Positions 1 to 7,728 of a stretch of DNA of 64,000 nt are shown one piece after another. Below the pieces are notes generated by a model. The model was not told the origin of the DNA and made no database searches. It saw only the letters and a program-made list of their open reading frames with translations. Origin of the DNA: Alistipes indistinctus YIT 12060 (GTDB lineage: Bacteria; Bacteroidota; Bacteroidia; Bacteroidales; Rikenellaceae); assembly GCF_025144995.1 (NCBI RefSeq), contig NZ_CP102250.1, positions 806,001 to 870,000 on the forward strand, written 5' to 3'. Within the stretch, counting starts at the first letter, position 1; each line of letters begins with the position of its first letter. Made by a program: the position numbers and the translations under genes.

Positions 1-11
1 AACCAAACGAT

Positions 12-761
12 ATGAAAAGCGTACAGCAATCGCTGCTCGAGCGCCGGACGATCCGCCGCTACGAGCGCATGAAAGTGGAACCCGAAAAGATGCAACAAAT
101 CTACGATGCGATCCGCAATACCCCGACCAGTTACAACGGCCAGCAATTCTCGGTGATCGCCGTAGACGACCAGCAACTCAAAGAGCAGTTGTACGAAATC
201 ACGAACCAGAAACAGATCAAGACCTGTTCGCACTTTCTGGTTTTCTGCATCGATTACCACAAACTGCGCGTGGCAGCCGGACTGCACGGCGAACAAACGC
301 CTCCCTTCGAAAGCACCATTGACGGCTATACGGTGGGCGTGATCGACGCGTCCCTGGCCATGATGAGCGCCGTGACGGTGGCCGAATCGCTCGGACTCGG
401 TTGCTGCTGCATCGGTTACACCCGCACGGCGGATCCGCGGCGAATCTCCGACCTGCTGCTGCTGCCCGAAGGGGTTTCGATCGTCTGCGGCCTGGCTATC
501 GGCTATCCGCGTGAAATGCCCGACCTGAAACCGAAGCTGCCCCAACCGGCTGTCATCCACACGAACCACTATTCGGCCGACGAAGAGCTGAAGCCGCTGC
601 TGGCCGAATACGACGAGCGTATCACCGAATACAACCGGACCCGTTCGGGCGACCAGACGACCAACGACTGGTCGGGGCACATCGCCGATTACCACCGCCA
701 TTCGATGGAGCACGGCATCGCCGGCTATCTCCGCGAGCAGATCGGATTAAAATCGGAATAA
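12..761 (+). CDS. Nitroreductase family protein (NfsA-like)
   Basis: A 249-residue cytoplasmic flavoprotein of the nitroreductase superfamily. The N-terminal FMN-binding signature ERRTIRRY is at residues 10-17 and the conserved PTSYNGQQFSVI stretch at about 38-49. The long C-terminal extension after about residue 180 resembles the NfsA/FRP branch. Such enzymes use NAD(P)H to reduce nitroaromatics, quinones or flavins; the physiological substrate cannot be read from the sequence. The ATG lies only 11 bases from the left edge, so its promoter is outside the window. It converges on the Nim-like flavoprotein gene, with a hairpin terminator between them. Confidence 0.88.
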   Translation: MKSVQQSLLERRTIRRYERMKVEPEKMQQIYDAIRNTPTSYNGQQFSVIAVDDQQLKEQLYEITNQKQIKTCSHFLVFCIDYHKLRVAAGLHGEQTPPFESTIDGYTVGVIDASLAMMSAVTVAESLGLGCCCIGYTRTADPRRISDLLLLPEGVSIVCGLAIGYPREMPDLKPKLPQPAVIHTNHYSADEELKPLLAEYDERITEYNRTRSGDQTTNDWSGHIADYHRHSMEHGIAGYLREQIGLKSE

Positions 762-869
762 GGAAAGCTGGGAAAATCAGCCGTCTGGAAACGAGGATAT
801 AATACCTCCCCCCCCCGGTTTTAGTACCCTATCCTTCATCGTATGACGATCCGGACGATGCGAAAGATC

Positions 870-908
870 AAAGGCATCGACTTTTACCGGTCGATGCCTT
901 TCCCTTTT
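870..908 (+). terminator. Intrinsic terminator after the nitroreductase gene
   Basis: A 12-bp perfect stem (AAAGGCATCGAC pairing with GTCGATGCCTTT) around a short loop, followed by a T-rich tail. It lies between two convergent genes and could act in both directions. Confidence 0.75.
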
Positions 909-951
909 CTGCACTAAATATTTCGGGCCGATTTCGGCTCGGCGACTTTTC

Positions 952-1458
952 CTATTCCAAAGGACGCATACCCGCGTCTGGCGGGATACGTTTGCATTTA
1001 CCGGCAAGGTGTTCGATGTCGAGCCGCAACACCACCGTCCGTCGAAACGACGCAGCGATATACTTCTCCCCTATTTCAGCATATTCGGGACTGTACTTGC
1101 GTATCAGCAGGCGCAGGGCGTGGAGCCGTTCCTCATCGGCACCCACGACGACAATCCGGCCGAACAAATGCACGCTTTCATAAGCAGTACTGAACTGGCG
1201 CGGAATCACCCGTGTCCGGTCCACGACGCAAAAACTCACGCGGTCATTTTCTCGGATCGCGTCGAGCTTTTCCCCTTCGGGCGCACAATGGAAATAGATC
1301 CTATCCCCGTCCGCAACATAACTCATCGGCAAGCCGTATCCGTACCCGCCGACGCCGCACATCGCCAGAAAACCGTATTCGCCCCGATCCAACAACTCCC
1401 TCGCTGCCGCCTCATCCCACACCCGGTCTTTGCGGCGGATCGCTCTGAATTTTTCCAT
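952..1458 (-). CDS. Pyridoxamine-5'-phosphate-oxidase-like flavoprotein (Nim-related)
   Basis: A 168-residue split-beta-barrel flavoprotein of the PNPOx-like family to which the 5-nitroimidazole-resistance Nim proteins belong. Typical features are the GYGYGLPMSYV strand, the IYFHCAPEGEKLDAI stretch with its histidine, and RVSFCVV. I chose the ATG at 1458 because a TAnnTTTG element lies just upstream; a frame opening at 1518 would put the start above the promoter and add 20 residues that do not fit the family. Likely role: FMN- or F420-type binding and reduction of small molecules. Nitroimidazole reduction is possible but unproven. Confidence 0.82.
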   Translation of the reverse strand: MEKFRAIRRKDRVWDEAAARELLDRGEYGFLAMCGVGGYGYGLPMSYVADGDRIYFHCAPEGEKLDAIRENDRVSFCVVDRTRVIPRQFSTAYESVHLFGRIVVVGADEERLHALRLLIRKYSPEYAEIGEKYIAASFRRTVVLRLDIEHLAGKCKRIPPDAGMRPLE

Positions 1459-1473
1459 TATACCGATTTTGGC

Positions 1474-1481
1474 CAAATATA
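1474..1481 (-). promoter_or_regulatory. Bacteroidota -7 promoter element for the Nim-like gene
   Basis: Minus strand reads TATATTTG, a perfect TAnnTTTG match, about 16 bases before the chosen ATG. No clear -33 TTG at the normal spacing. Confidence 0.55.
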
Positions 1482-1485
1482 ACAA

Positions 1486-1511
1486 TAGATCCCCGCAAAA
1501 GCAGGGATCTA
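1486..1511 (-). terminator. Hairpin downstream of the PCMD lipoprotein gene
   Basis: TAGATCCC pairs with GGGATCTA across a 10-base loop. On the minus strand a TTGTTATATTT tail follows, consistent with termination of the transcript ending at 1561. Confidence 0.55.
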
Positions 1512-1560
1512 TCATCATTTAATTTCAGGTATTTTCCCGAAACGAAGTATTCTTGGAAAA

Positions 1561-3522
1561 TCAATAATTCAGCTTGATCGATTTCACGAACAGTTCCGAA
1601 TCCTCACCGCCCTCAAAACTGTCACCGTAGGCACTGGAAGAGAACACGATCGCAATTTTGTACTTTTTGCTGGCGTCGAATGCCTTTTTCACCTCGAAGG
1701 TTTTCGATTCGGTAGCGAAGGACGAAGATGCCGATTTTTCCAAAACGGCCCTTGCCGCAATCCTAGCGTCCGTCTTCAGGTTCGTTCCGTCAAGATAATC
1801 GGCTTCGTAATCCGAAACCTCGTAAATTACGACAGCGACAGAACCCTTATCGGTCTCACCCGGTTTCAGGACGTACAACGTACCATCCTCTTTATATTCG
1901 GGAGTAAACGAACCGTCTGCATTTTTGGTTCCTTTCGTTATATAATAATCGGTACCGGGCTGATACATCCAGTTCACATCGAACGATTTCGGGAAAGCGG
2001 TTTTCACGAACGGAAGGCCGAAACGGGTACTTTTCAAAGTATTGGTCATATCCACGTTGAAAGAACCAATGAACAATGTACCTGCGGTAACGGCCGGGAT
2101 AAAGGTAATAAATGCATTGCCGCCCTTGGTCATCAGCGTACCTACCCGGGCAATATCAGTCCCGTTTTGGAGAACCGGCAGCGGTTTGAAGCTACCGTCC
2201 GGATAGGTCGGATACAGGCCCATTGACTCGTCAAAAAGATGAATCAGGTTCGCCGCTCCGTTGGAAGTTGCCCATCCTTTCGGCTCTTTGATCGGTGTAC
2301 CGTCGAGATTCAGCGAGGTACCATCCACCCAGTCGTTGAACAGATATTCATCCTGAGCAACCGGCAGGACTGCCACCTTCAATATATACCTTTTGGTGTA
2401 ATTGGGGTCTTGGGCCACCACGTTATAAGCGACATAATCGTCCTCGCCGAATTTCGAAAAGTCGATTTTATCGCCCTCCTTGATTTCAGCAGTTTGGCCG
2501 CCGATATTCGTTTCAATCGAAGCAAAGGTACAGCCTTCGCCCAACGTAGCCTTCGGTGCAATCTGCAGGTCTTCCGCCTTCGCATTGCTCAAAACAGTAA
2601 AGGTATTGGTCGAAATGGGTTTCGCAGGATCGAAATTCTTCACGATAGCAGGACTCTCCACTAACAGGCTTTCGAGTTTGGCCGTCGTATTTTCAGTCAC
2701 AGCCGTACCGCTGAATCCAACGCCGATCTGCATCGACGCATCATCCACAAGGGCGATCTTCAGGCTCAAGGTTATCGTTTTATCTACGATAGTGCCTGTA
2801 ACGTCGATCAAAGCTTTCATTGAAAGAGGGGCAGGTAGATTATAAGCATAGCCCACACTGTCGATCAGGGCCACAGAGCCTCGTTGGCTAACAACCAGGT
2901 TATTCAATTGGATCTGACTGATCTCCATGTCCAGAATCGACAAATTTTTGATCGTCAGTTTGGCCAGGGACTTATTCGAGGTGTATTTCGAACCCTTATC
3001 CAAATAAACACGCTGTTCCATGCCCGGAAAAGCATTGCCGTTCACATTGACTACCAGCTGACCTTTATAAGTGCTCTGCAATGAAGCGACATCCTCGATC
3101 GGTGCGGCTGGGATCTCGGTCAGTTTTACCGTAGCGGTCAATTTGCCTTCGGCATCGACCGTACCAGCGAATTCCACCGTGTATCCGGCCAGATCGCTGG
3201 TCTCAGTACCCGATATCTGGCTGACATAGGCTTTGGTCTCCACGGCACTGTACGTTACATCGTTAATCGTAAAGTCCTCGTTATTCGGCACCACATTTGT
3301 CAGGCGTACCTTGGTTTTGCCATCGCTTTGCAGCAACACGACCTCCGGATTGGCACCGGGAGTCCCGCCGGTAACGGTCAGCGCCAGGTTCTCGGCAGAA
3401 TAACTGCCCAGAACATCTTCCACTACGGGTGGTTTTGGGGGTTCCGGATTATCATTCTTACAGGAAGAGAATCCGGCCAGAAGCAGGAGCGACATAGCCG
3501 CCGAAAAGAAAACCTTTTTCAT
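1561..3522 (-). CDS. DUF4925/calycin-like plus PCMD-domain lipoprotein
   Basis: A 653-residue surface or periplasmic lipoprotein. The signal peptide ends in a lipobox (AGFSSC, lipid-carrying Cys21). The N-terminal half (about 30-290) has the repeated beta-strand pattern of calycin-like DUF4925 proteins, with VLGSYSAENLALTVTGG and later TYKGQLVVNVNG starting two related units. The C-terminal part (about 390-653) looks like a PCMD (putative carbohydrate metabolism) domain, opening with YLFNDWVDGT and containing YLDGTNLKTDARIAARAV, a motif repeated in the divergent neighbour. The start is set at the ATG at 3522; the codon six bases upstream is TTG. Glycan binding is an inference from the domain; no catalytic residues are recognised. 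Confidence 0.75.
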   Translation of the reverse strand: MKKVFFSAAMSLLLLAGFSSCKNDNPEPPKPPVVEDVLGSYSAENLALTVTGGTPGANPEVVLLQSDGKTKVRLTNVVPNNEDFTINDVTYSAVETKAYVSQISGTETSDLAGYTVEFAGTVDAEGKLTATVKLTEIPAAPIEDVASLQSTYKGQLVVNVNGNAFPGMEQRVYLDKGSKYTSNKSLAKLTIKNLSILDMEISQIQLNNLVVSQRGSVALIDSVGYAYNLPAPLSMKALIDVTGTIVDKTITLSLKIALVDDASMQIGVGFSGTAVTENTTAKLESLLVESPAIVKNFDPAKPISTNTFTVLSNAKAEDLQIAPKATLGEGCTFASIETNIGGQTAEIKEGDKIDFSKFGEDDYVAYNVVAQDPNYTKRYILKVAVLPVAQDEYLFNDWVDGTSLNLDGTPIKEPKGWATSNGAANLIHLFDESMGLYPTYPDGSFKPLPVLQNGTDIARVGTLMTKGGNAFITFIPAVTAGTLFIGSFNVDMTNTLKSTRFGLPFVKTAFPKSFDVNWMYQPGTDYYITKGTKNADGSFTPEYKEDGTLYVLKPGETDKGSVAVVIYEVSDYEADYLDGTNLKTDARIAARAVLEKSASSSFATESKTFEVKKAFDASKKYKIAIVFSSSAYGDSFEGGEDSELFVKSIKLNY

Positions 3523-3677
3523 GTTCAATTTTTGAAATTAATATTAAGTGTCGGTTGTATCAGTGCATACAATATAACAACAAACATCTCTCGACCAATA
3601 ATTTGCAAAAGCAAACCAAATCGAAAGAATGTAATAAAATTTTTATCCCTTATATAACGATTTCAGCAAAGAAAAGT

Positions 3678-3685
3678 TACCTTTG
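3678..3685 (+). promoter_or_regulatory. Candidate -7 element for the 3726 lipoprotein gene
   Basis: TACCTTTG matches TAnnTTTG and lies about 40 bases before the ATG at 3726, in the AT-rich divergent intergenic region. No convincing -33 element. Confidence 0.5.
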
Positions 3686-3725
3686 CGAAGTAAGTATTTT
3701 CATATTTCCACCTAAACTGCAGATT

Positions 3726-4823
3726 ATGCGAACGTTAACCATCCTGCTCGGAACCATGCTTTGCTTCGGTTTGAGTGGCTGCATCAAAAACGAACCTCTG
3801 AATACAGAGGCAGACATCGTCAAATGTATTTTGCCACCCGGAATTTTGAAGTCAGACCCCCTCATCACCAACAATACGGTGCTGCTGTTGATCCTGCCCG
3901 GTACGGCCGAAATCGACCACCTCGCACCGGAATTCGAACTGACTCCGGGGGCTACGATCAAACCCAAATCGGGAACGGTACGCGATTTCACCACGCCGCA
4001 GACCTACACGGTCACCTCAGAGGACGGACAATGGTCGAAGGTCTATACAGTTACCGTCTCCCAAGCGGATATTCCGACCGTATACGATTTCGAACACTGG
4101 CGGACCGCGAACAAATACGAAACGCCCTACGAAGTTTTGGAACCCGGGAACGAAGAGATAAACATCTGGGCATCAGGAAATGCCGGATTCGCAATCGCCG
4201 CGGGCAATGCCGCCCAACCCGACGATTTCCCGACCTTCTCCACGACCGACGCTTACCAGGGTAAACTGGCCGCACAGCTCGTCACGCGCTCGACCGGCAA
4301 ATGGGGTGCACTCGCCGGCATGCCCATCGCAGCAGGCAACCTGTTCATCGGCACTTTCGACGGCAGCAGCGCCATGGCCGATCCGCTGGGGGCTACCCAC
4401 TTCGGATTGCCTTTGGGCCAGAAACCGGTGCGTTTCCTGGGACACTACCGCTATATTTCGGGCGGCAATGTGACGGGCAAAGACGGCAAAGAGATCATCC
4501 CGGTACGGCGCGATATCGGACAAATCTATGCGATCCTCTACGAAACGGACGATAATGTACAGTATCTCGACGGCAGCAACATCACCACTTCGCCCAACAT
4601 CGTCGCACGGGCCATGTTCACCGGAATCAAAGAGACGGAAGGAACCGGATACGAACTGTTCGACGTCACGTTCGTATACGAAAAACCTTACGATCCGGAG
4701 AAACAAAAGCACTTCCGGTACAACCTGGCCGTCGTTTTCGCCGCGAGCGAACGCGGAGCTTATTTCGAAGGCGCAGTGGGCAGCACGCTCTATATCGATG
4801 CCGTACAAGTAATCTGTGAATAA
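3726..4823 (+). CDS. PCMD-domain lipoprotein
   Basis: A 365-residue lipoprotein with lipobox GLSGC (Cys19). An Ig-like beta region (about 25-110, with FTTPQTYTVTSEDGQWSKVY) precedes a PCMD-type domain that starts near TVYDFEHW and contains YLDGSNITTSPNIVARAM, closely matching a segment of the divergent lipoprotein. The ATG at 3726 is preferred over an upstream frame because it begins the signal peptide and follows a TAnnTTTG element. The stop codon overlaps the next start (TAATG), so it is probably co-translated with the downstream barrel. Carbohydrate binding at the cell surface is likely but unproven. Confidence 0.75.
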   Translation: MRTLTILLGTMLCFGLSGCIKNEPLNTEADIVKCILPPGILKSDPLITNNTVLLLILPGTAEIDHLAPEFELTPGATIKPKSGTVRDFTTPQTYTVTSEDGQWSKVYTVTVSQADIPTVYDFEHWRTANKYETPYEVLEPGNEEINIWASGNAGFAIAAGNAAQPDDFPTFSTTDAYQGKLAAQLVTRSTGKWGALAGMPIAAGNLFIGTFDGSSAMADPLGATHFGLPLGQKPVRFLGHYRYISGGNVTGKDGKEIIPVRRDIGQIYAILYETDDNVQYLDGSNITTSPNIVARAMFTGIKETEGTGYELFDVTFVYEKPYDPEKQKHFRYNLAVVFAASERGAYFEGAVGSTLYIDAVQVICE

Positions 4824-5599
4824 TGAACCTTGAAAAACAGTATAAGATGAATTTCCGAAAAATAGGTTGCGCCGTTATTATGCTGACGCTGACCCTCAGC
4901 GCCGCCGCACAGTCCGAATCCGGCAAAAAATTCGAATACCGCATCAAAGCGGGTTTCAACATCGGCGGAACGCTGCCGATTCCGCTGCCGGCCGAAATTC
5001 GAAAAATCGAGTCCTACTCGCCCACGATGGCCTTTACGGTCGAGGGAAGCGTTCTGCGCTGGTTCACGCCGAAATGGGCGCTCACTACCGGCCTGCGCTT
5101 CGAAACCAAAGGCATGAATGCCGGAGCCAAGGTTAAGAACTACCAAATGACCCTCCTGATCGAAAACGGGGACAAGACCGGGGAGATGAGCGGGCGTTTC
5201 ACCGGCCGGATCAAAACCCGTGTCCAGAACGAATACATCACGCTGCCGATCCTCGTTGTACGCGAGCTCTCCCCCCGCTGGGAGATCAAACTCGGCCCCT
5301 ACATCGCCTACCGCATCGACGGCAGCTTTACCGGGTCGGCTTTCGACGGCTACATCCGCGACGGAGACCCGACCGGCACCAAAGTCGGCGTCGAATCGGC
5401 GACGTACGACTTCGGATACGGACTGCGCCATTTCAACTGGGGAGGCCAGTTCGGCGCCGAGTGGCAGGCATACCGCCACCTGTCGGTTTATGCCGACCTG
5501 ACCTGTGCCGCGAACTCCATCTTCAAAAAAGATTTCCACAGCGTCAGCTTCGACATGTATAACCTGTATTTCACGATCGGTTTCGGCTACCGGTTCTGA
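4823..5599 (+). CDS. PorT-like outer-membrane beta-barrel protein
   Basis: A 258-residue exported beta-barrel of the PorT/OMP_b-brl type: signal peptide ending near SAAAQ, alternating aromatic strands, and a terminal strand ending in YRF with a C-terminal phenylalanine typical of BAM substrates. The frame opens at an ATG overlapping the previous stop by one base (TAATG). A second ATG at 4847 would give a cleaner signal peptide and may be the real start. It forms a two-gene unit with the PCMD lipoprotein, suggesting a surface pair. Function not recognised. Confidence 0.75.
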   Translation: MNLEKQYKMNFRKIGCAVIMLTLTLSAAAQSESGKKFEYRIKAGFNIGGTLPIPLPAEIRKIESYSPTMAFTVEGSVLRWFTPKWALTTGLRFETKGMNAGAKVKNYQMTLLIENGDKTGEMSGRFTGRIKTRVQNEYITLPILVVRELSPRWEIKLGPYIAYRIDGSFTGSAFDGYIRDGDPTGTKVGVESATYDFGYGLRHFNWGGQFGAEWQAYRHLSVYADLTCAANSIFKKDFHSVSFDMYNLYFTIGFGYRF

Positions 5600-5615
5600 C
5601 TTTCACGACACCGAC

Positions 5616-5653
5616 AAAAACCGGAGCTTCGCAAGCAAAGCTCCGGTTTTTCA
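5616..5653. terminator. Bidirectional terminator between convergent genes
   Basis: AAAACCGGAGCTT pairs with AAGCTCCGGTTTT around a short loop, flanked by A-run and T-run. It separates the barrel gene (plus) from the sensor kinase gene (minus) and can serve both. Confidence 0.85.
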
Positions 5654-5684
5654 TTTAGCCAACACCGATAAATAAACCCGGCGA

Positions 5685-7016
5685 TTACTCCCGGACGAAA
5701 CGGACACGCACCCGGGTATATTCGCCCTCTTCGGAAACGATCTCCATAACAGCCCCGTAAGAAGAGAGAATGTTGGCAGAAAGGTTCAGTCCAATGCCGT
5801 GTCCCCGGTACTCCCGGGAATTGCGGGCACGGTAGAAAGATTGGAATACCTGGCCGATCTCGTCCTTCGGAATGCCAATTCCGGAATCCAGTACCTCGAC
5901 AACAGTTTGCCCGTTCTCCCGCCCCAGGTTAATCGCCACATTGCCCTGCGAATATTTACAGGCATTTTCGATAATATTCCCCAGCGCCACCCCCAGCAGA
6001 TAGGGGTCAGCCACAACCGGAAACGTATCCCCACCCGGATCGACCGTCAAGATCAGACGGGGATTTTCCCCACACTGCCGGACGAGCCATTCGGTTAAAG
6101 AAACGGCCTCCATCGTATTTTGCCGGAGTTGCCGGTTTTGCCGGGAAAGCATCAATAACGCCTTGGTCAGGTCTCCAAGCCGCCTGCTCTCGGTGGAAAT
6201 CCGTTCCAGCGCCGCAACATATTCTTCGGGCGGGCGGGATCTCATCAACATGATTTCACATTCGCCCTGGATCGCCGTAACCGGATTATTCAGCTCATGC
6301 GAAGCATTCGAAACAAACGACTTTTCAGCACTGAGCGCCGCATCGACCCGATCGAGCATCCCGTTAAGCGAACGGGTCAGGTCATCCAGTTCGTCACCGT
6401 TGCCGGTCGGCCGGAACCTTACTCGCAGATCGTTTCCCGTAATCCGTTTCAGTTTTTTCAATATCTTTTGCAAAGGGGCCAATATCCGGTCGGAATAGAC
6501 CTTGCCGGCGATATAAGTTACGACCACCGCCACCAGCAACAGCAATAACATGAGCCAAGATACCTGCTGCCGGACCTGTTGTCCGTAATCGTTCTCGGCA
6601 AAAATAAGCAGGATGAAATTCCCCTCGTTATCCGGATAGAAAAGCGCGACACCCAGTTGCTGCCCGTGCCGGAACCGGACGGGTTCCCGCATTTTCAGCC
6701 GACCGACTTGGGCCTCGGTAAGATAATGTCTGAGCGAATCGCTGTGAAAGCCTGTCGAATCGGCATTGAAGATGACCTCCCGGGTAGTGGGCAACAATTC
6801 ATTATAGCGTTTTTGGATCAGGGCGTAATCCTGAGCGTTCACCTCATCCCGCTCCCAATGTTTGCCGGCTGTCACCAACGCCTTTTCAGCGAGGTAAGAA
6901 TAATAGACATTGTCGATATACCGCGAAGTATAAAAATAAAACACCACAACGAGCGCTCCGGTAATCCCCAGCGTGACCCACATGTAATAAAACGCTATCC
7001 TGCGACCTATTTTCAT
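5685..7016 (-). CDS. Membrane sensor histidine kinase of the metal-efflux operon
   Basis: A 443-residue two-component kinase. TM1 is at about 8-30, a periplasmic sensor region at 31-152, TM2 at about 153-172, then HAMP, the H-box with phospho-acceptor His240 (NASHELNNPVT), the N-box (Asn347 to Asn351), G1 (DSGIGIP from 377) and G2 (GHGIGL from 405). The H-box has Asn-Asn where Arg-Thr is usual. It overlaps the upstream response-regulator gene by four bases (ATGA), showing translational coupling. By position it should sense a metal or envelope signal and control the RND genes ahead of it. The periplasmic domain shows no His- or Cys-rich metal motif. Confidence 0.92.
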   Translation of the reverse strand: MKIGRRIAFYYMWVTLGITGALVVVFYFYTSRYIDNVYYSYLAEKALVTAGKHWERDEVNAQDYALIQKRYNELLPTTREVIFNADSTGFHSDSLRHYLTEAQVGRLKMREPVRFRHGQQLGVALFYPDNEGNFILLIFAENDYGQQVRQQVSWLMLLLLLVAVVVTYIAGKVYSDRILAPLQKILKKLKRITGNDLRVRFRPTGNGDELDDLTRSLNGMLDRVDAALSAEKSFVSNASHELNNPVTAIQGECEIMLMRSRPPEEYVAALERISTESRRLGDLTKALLMLSRQNRQLRQNTMEAVSLTEWLVRQCGENPRLILTVDPGGDTFPVVADPYLLGVALGNIIENACKYSQGNVAINLGRENGQTVVEVLDSGIGIPKDEIGQVFQSFYRARNSREYRGHGIGLNLSANILSSYGAVMEIVSEEGEYTRVRVRFVRE

Positions 7017-7699
7017 TTCGCCTGCATCATATAACCGATTCCGACCACCGTGTGAATCAATCTCCGGGCCGGATCCCGATCGACTTTGCCCCGCAGGTAA
7101 TTCACGTAAACATCCACGACATTCGTATTGGTTTCAAAATCCCGTTCCCAGACATTCTTCAGGAGCACCTGCCGTGAAAGGGCTGCCCCCTGGTTCTGCA
7201 TCAAAAACTCCAACAGACGGAACTCTTTTTCGGTCAGATCGACTTCTTCTGTTCCCCGGCGGGCGCGGCGGCTGGCATAATTGAGTTCCAGGTCGCCGCA
7301 GGCAAGCAATGGCGCAACAACAGCTGTCTCTGTGCCCGGTCGTCGCAACAGAGCCTTGATCCGCGCATTCAATTCCGCAAAACTGAACGGCTTGACCAGA
7401 TAATCGTCCGCTCCGGCCTCCAGACCCCTGACGATATCTTCAGTGGTACCCAACGCGGTCAACATCAGGACAGGCACGGCATAACCGTAATATTGCCGGA
7501 AACGCCGGCACAAGTCCAGGCCGCTTATCTTCGGCATCATAATATCCATGACCAGCAGATCGAAACGCTCCTGCGCAATCCGTTCCCAAGCCGACGCACC
7601 GTCCCCGGCCGTAGTGACCGCATGTCCGAATTCGGTCAGTCCGCGCCCGATAAAAGAGCGGATATTGGCTTCATCCTCCACCAGCAGTATTTTGGCCAT
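7013..7699 (-). CDS. OmpR/PhoB-family response regulator
   Basis: A 228-residue regulator. The receiver domain carries the acidic pair Asp9/Glu10, phospho-acceptor Asp52 (VMDIMMPK), switch residue Thr81 and Lys103 (LVKPF). The C-terminal winged helix (about 130-228) contains DLTEKEFRLLEFLMQN, the typical OmpR/PhoB recognition region. It begins 29 bases after the pump gene and overlaps the kinase gene, so it is very likely the last-but-one gene of the efflux operon and a CzcR/CusR-type regulator of it. Confidence 0.94.
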   Translation of the reverse strand: MAKILLVEDEANIRSFIGRGLTEFGHAVTTAGDGASAWERIAQERFDLLVMDIMMPKISGLDLCRRFRQYYGYAVPVLMLTALGTTEDIVRGLEAGADDYLVKPFSFAELNARIKALLRRPGTETAVVAPLLACGDLELNYASRRARRGTEEVDLTEKEFRLLEFLMQNQGAALSRQVLLKNVWERDFETNTNVVDVYVNYLRGKVDRDPARRLIHTVVGIGYMMQAK

Positions 7700-7728
7700 A
7701 TAACCCCGTTTGAGACAAAGATACTATT

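Noticed and set aside
808-816. Run of nine C's downstream of the nitroreductase gene
   Set aside because: Long homopolymers can be phase-variable, but this one lies between the stop codon and the terminator, not in a coding or promoter region, so no effect is expected.
4173-4808. A 211-codon antisense frame within the PCMD lipoprotein gene
   Set aside because: Full overlap with a well-supported lipoprotein gene and no own motifs; shadow.
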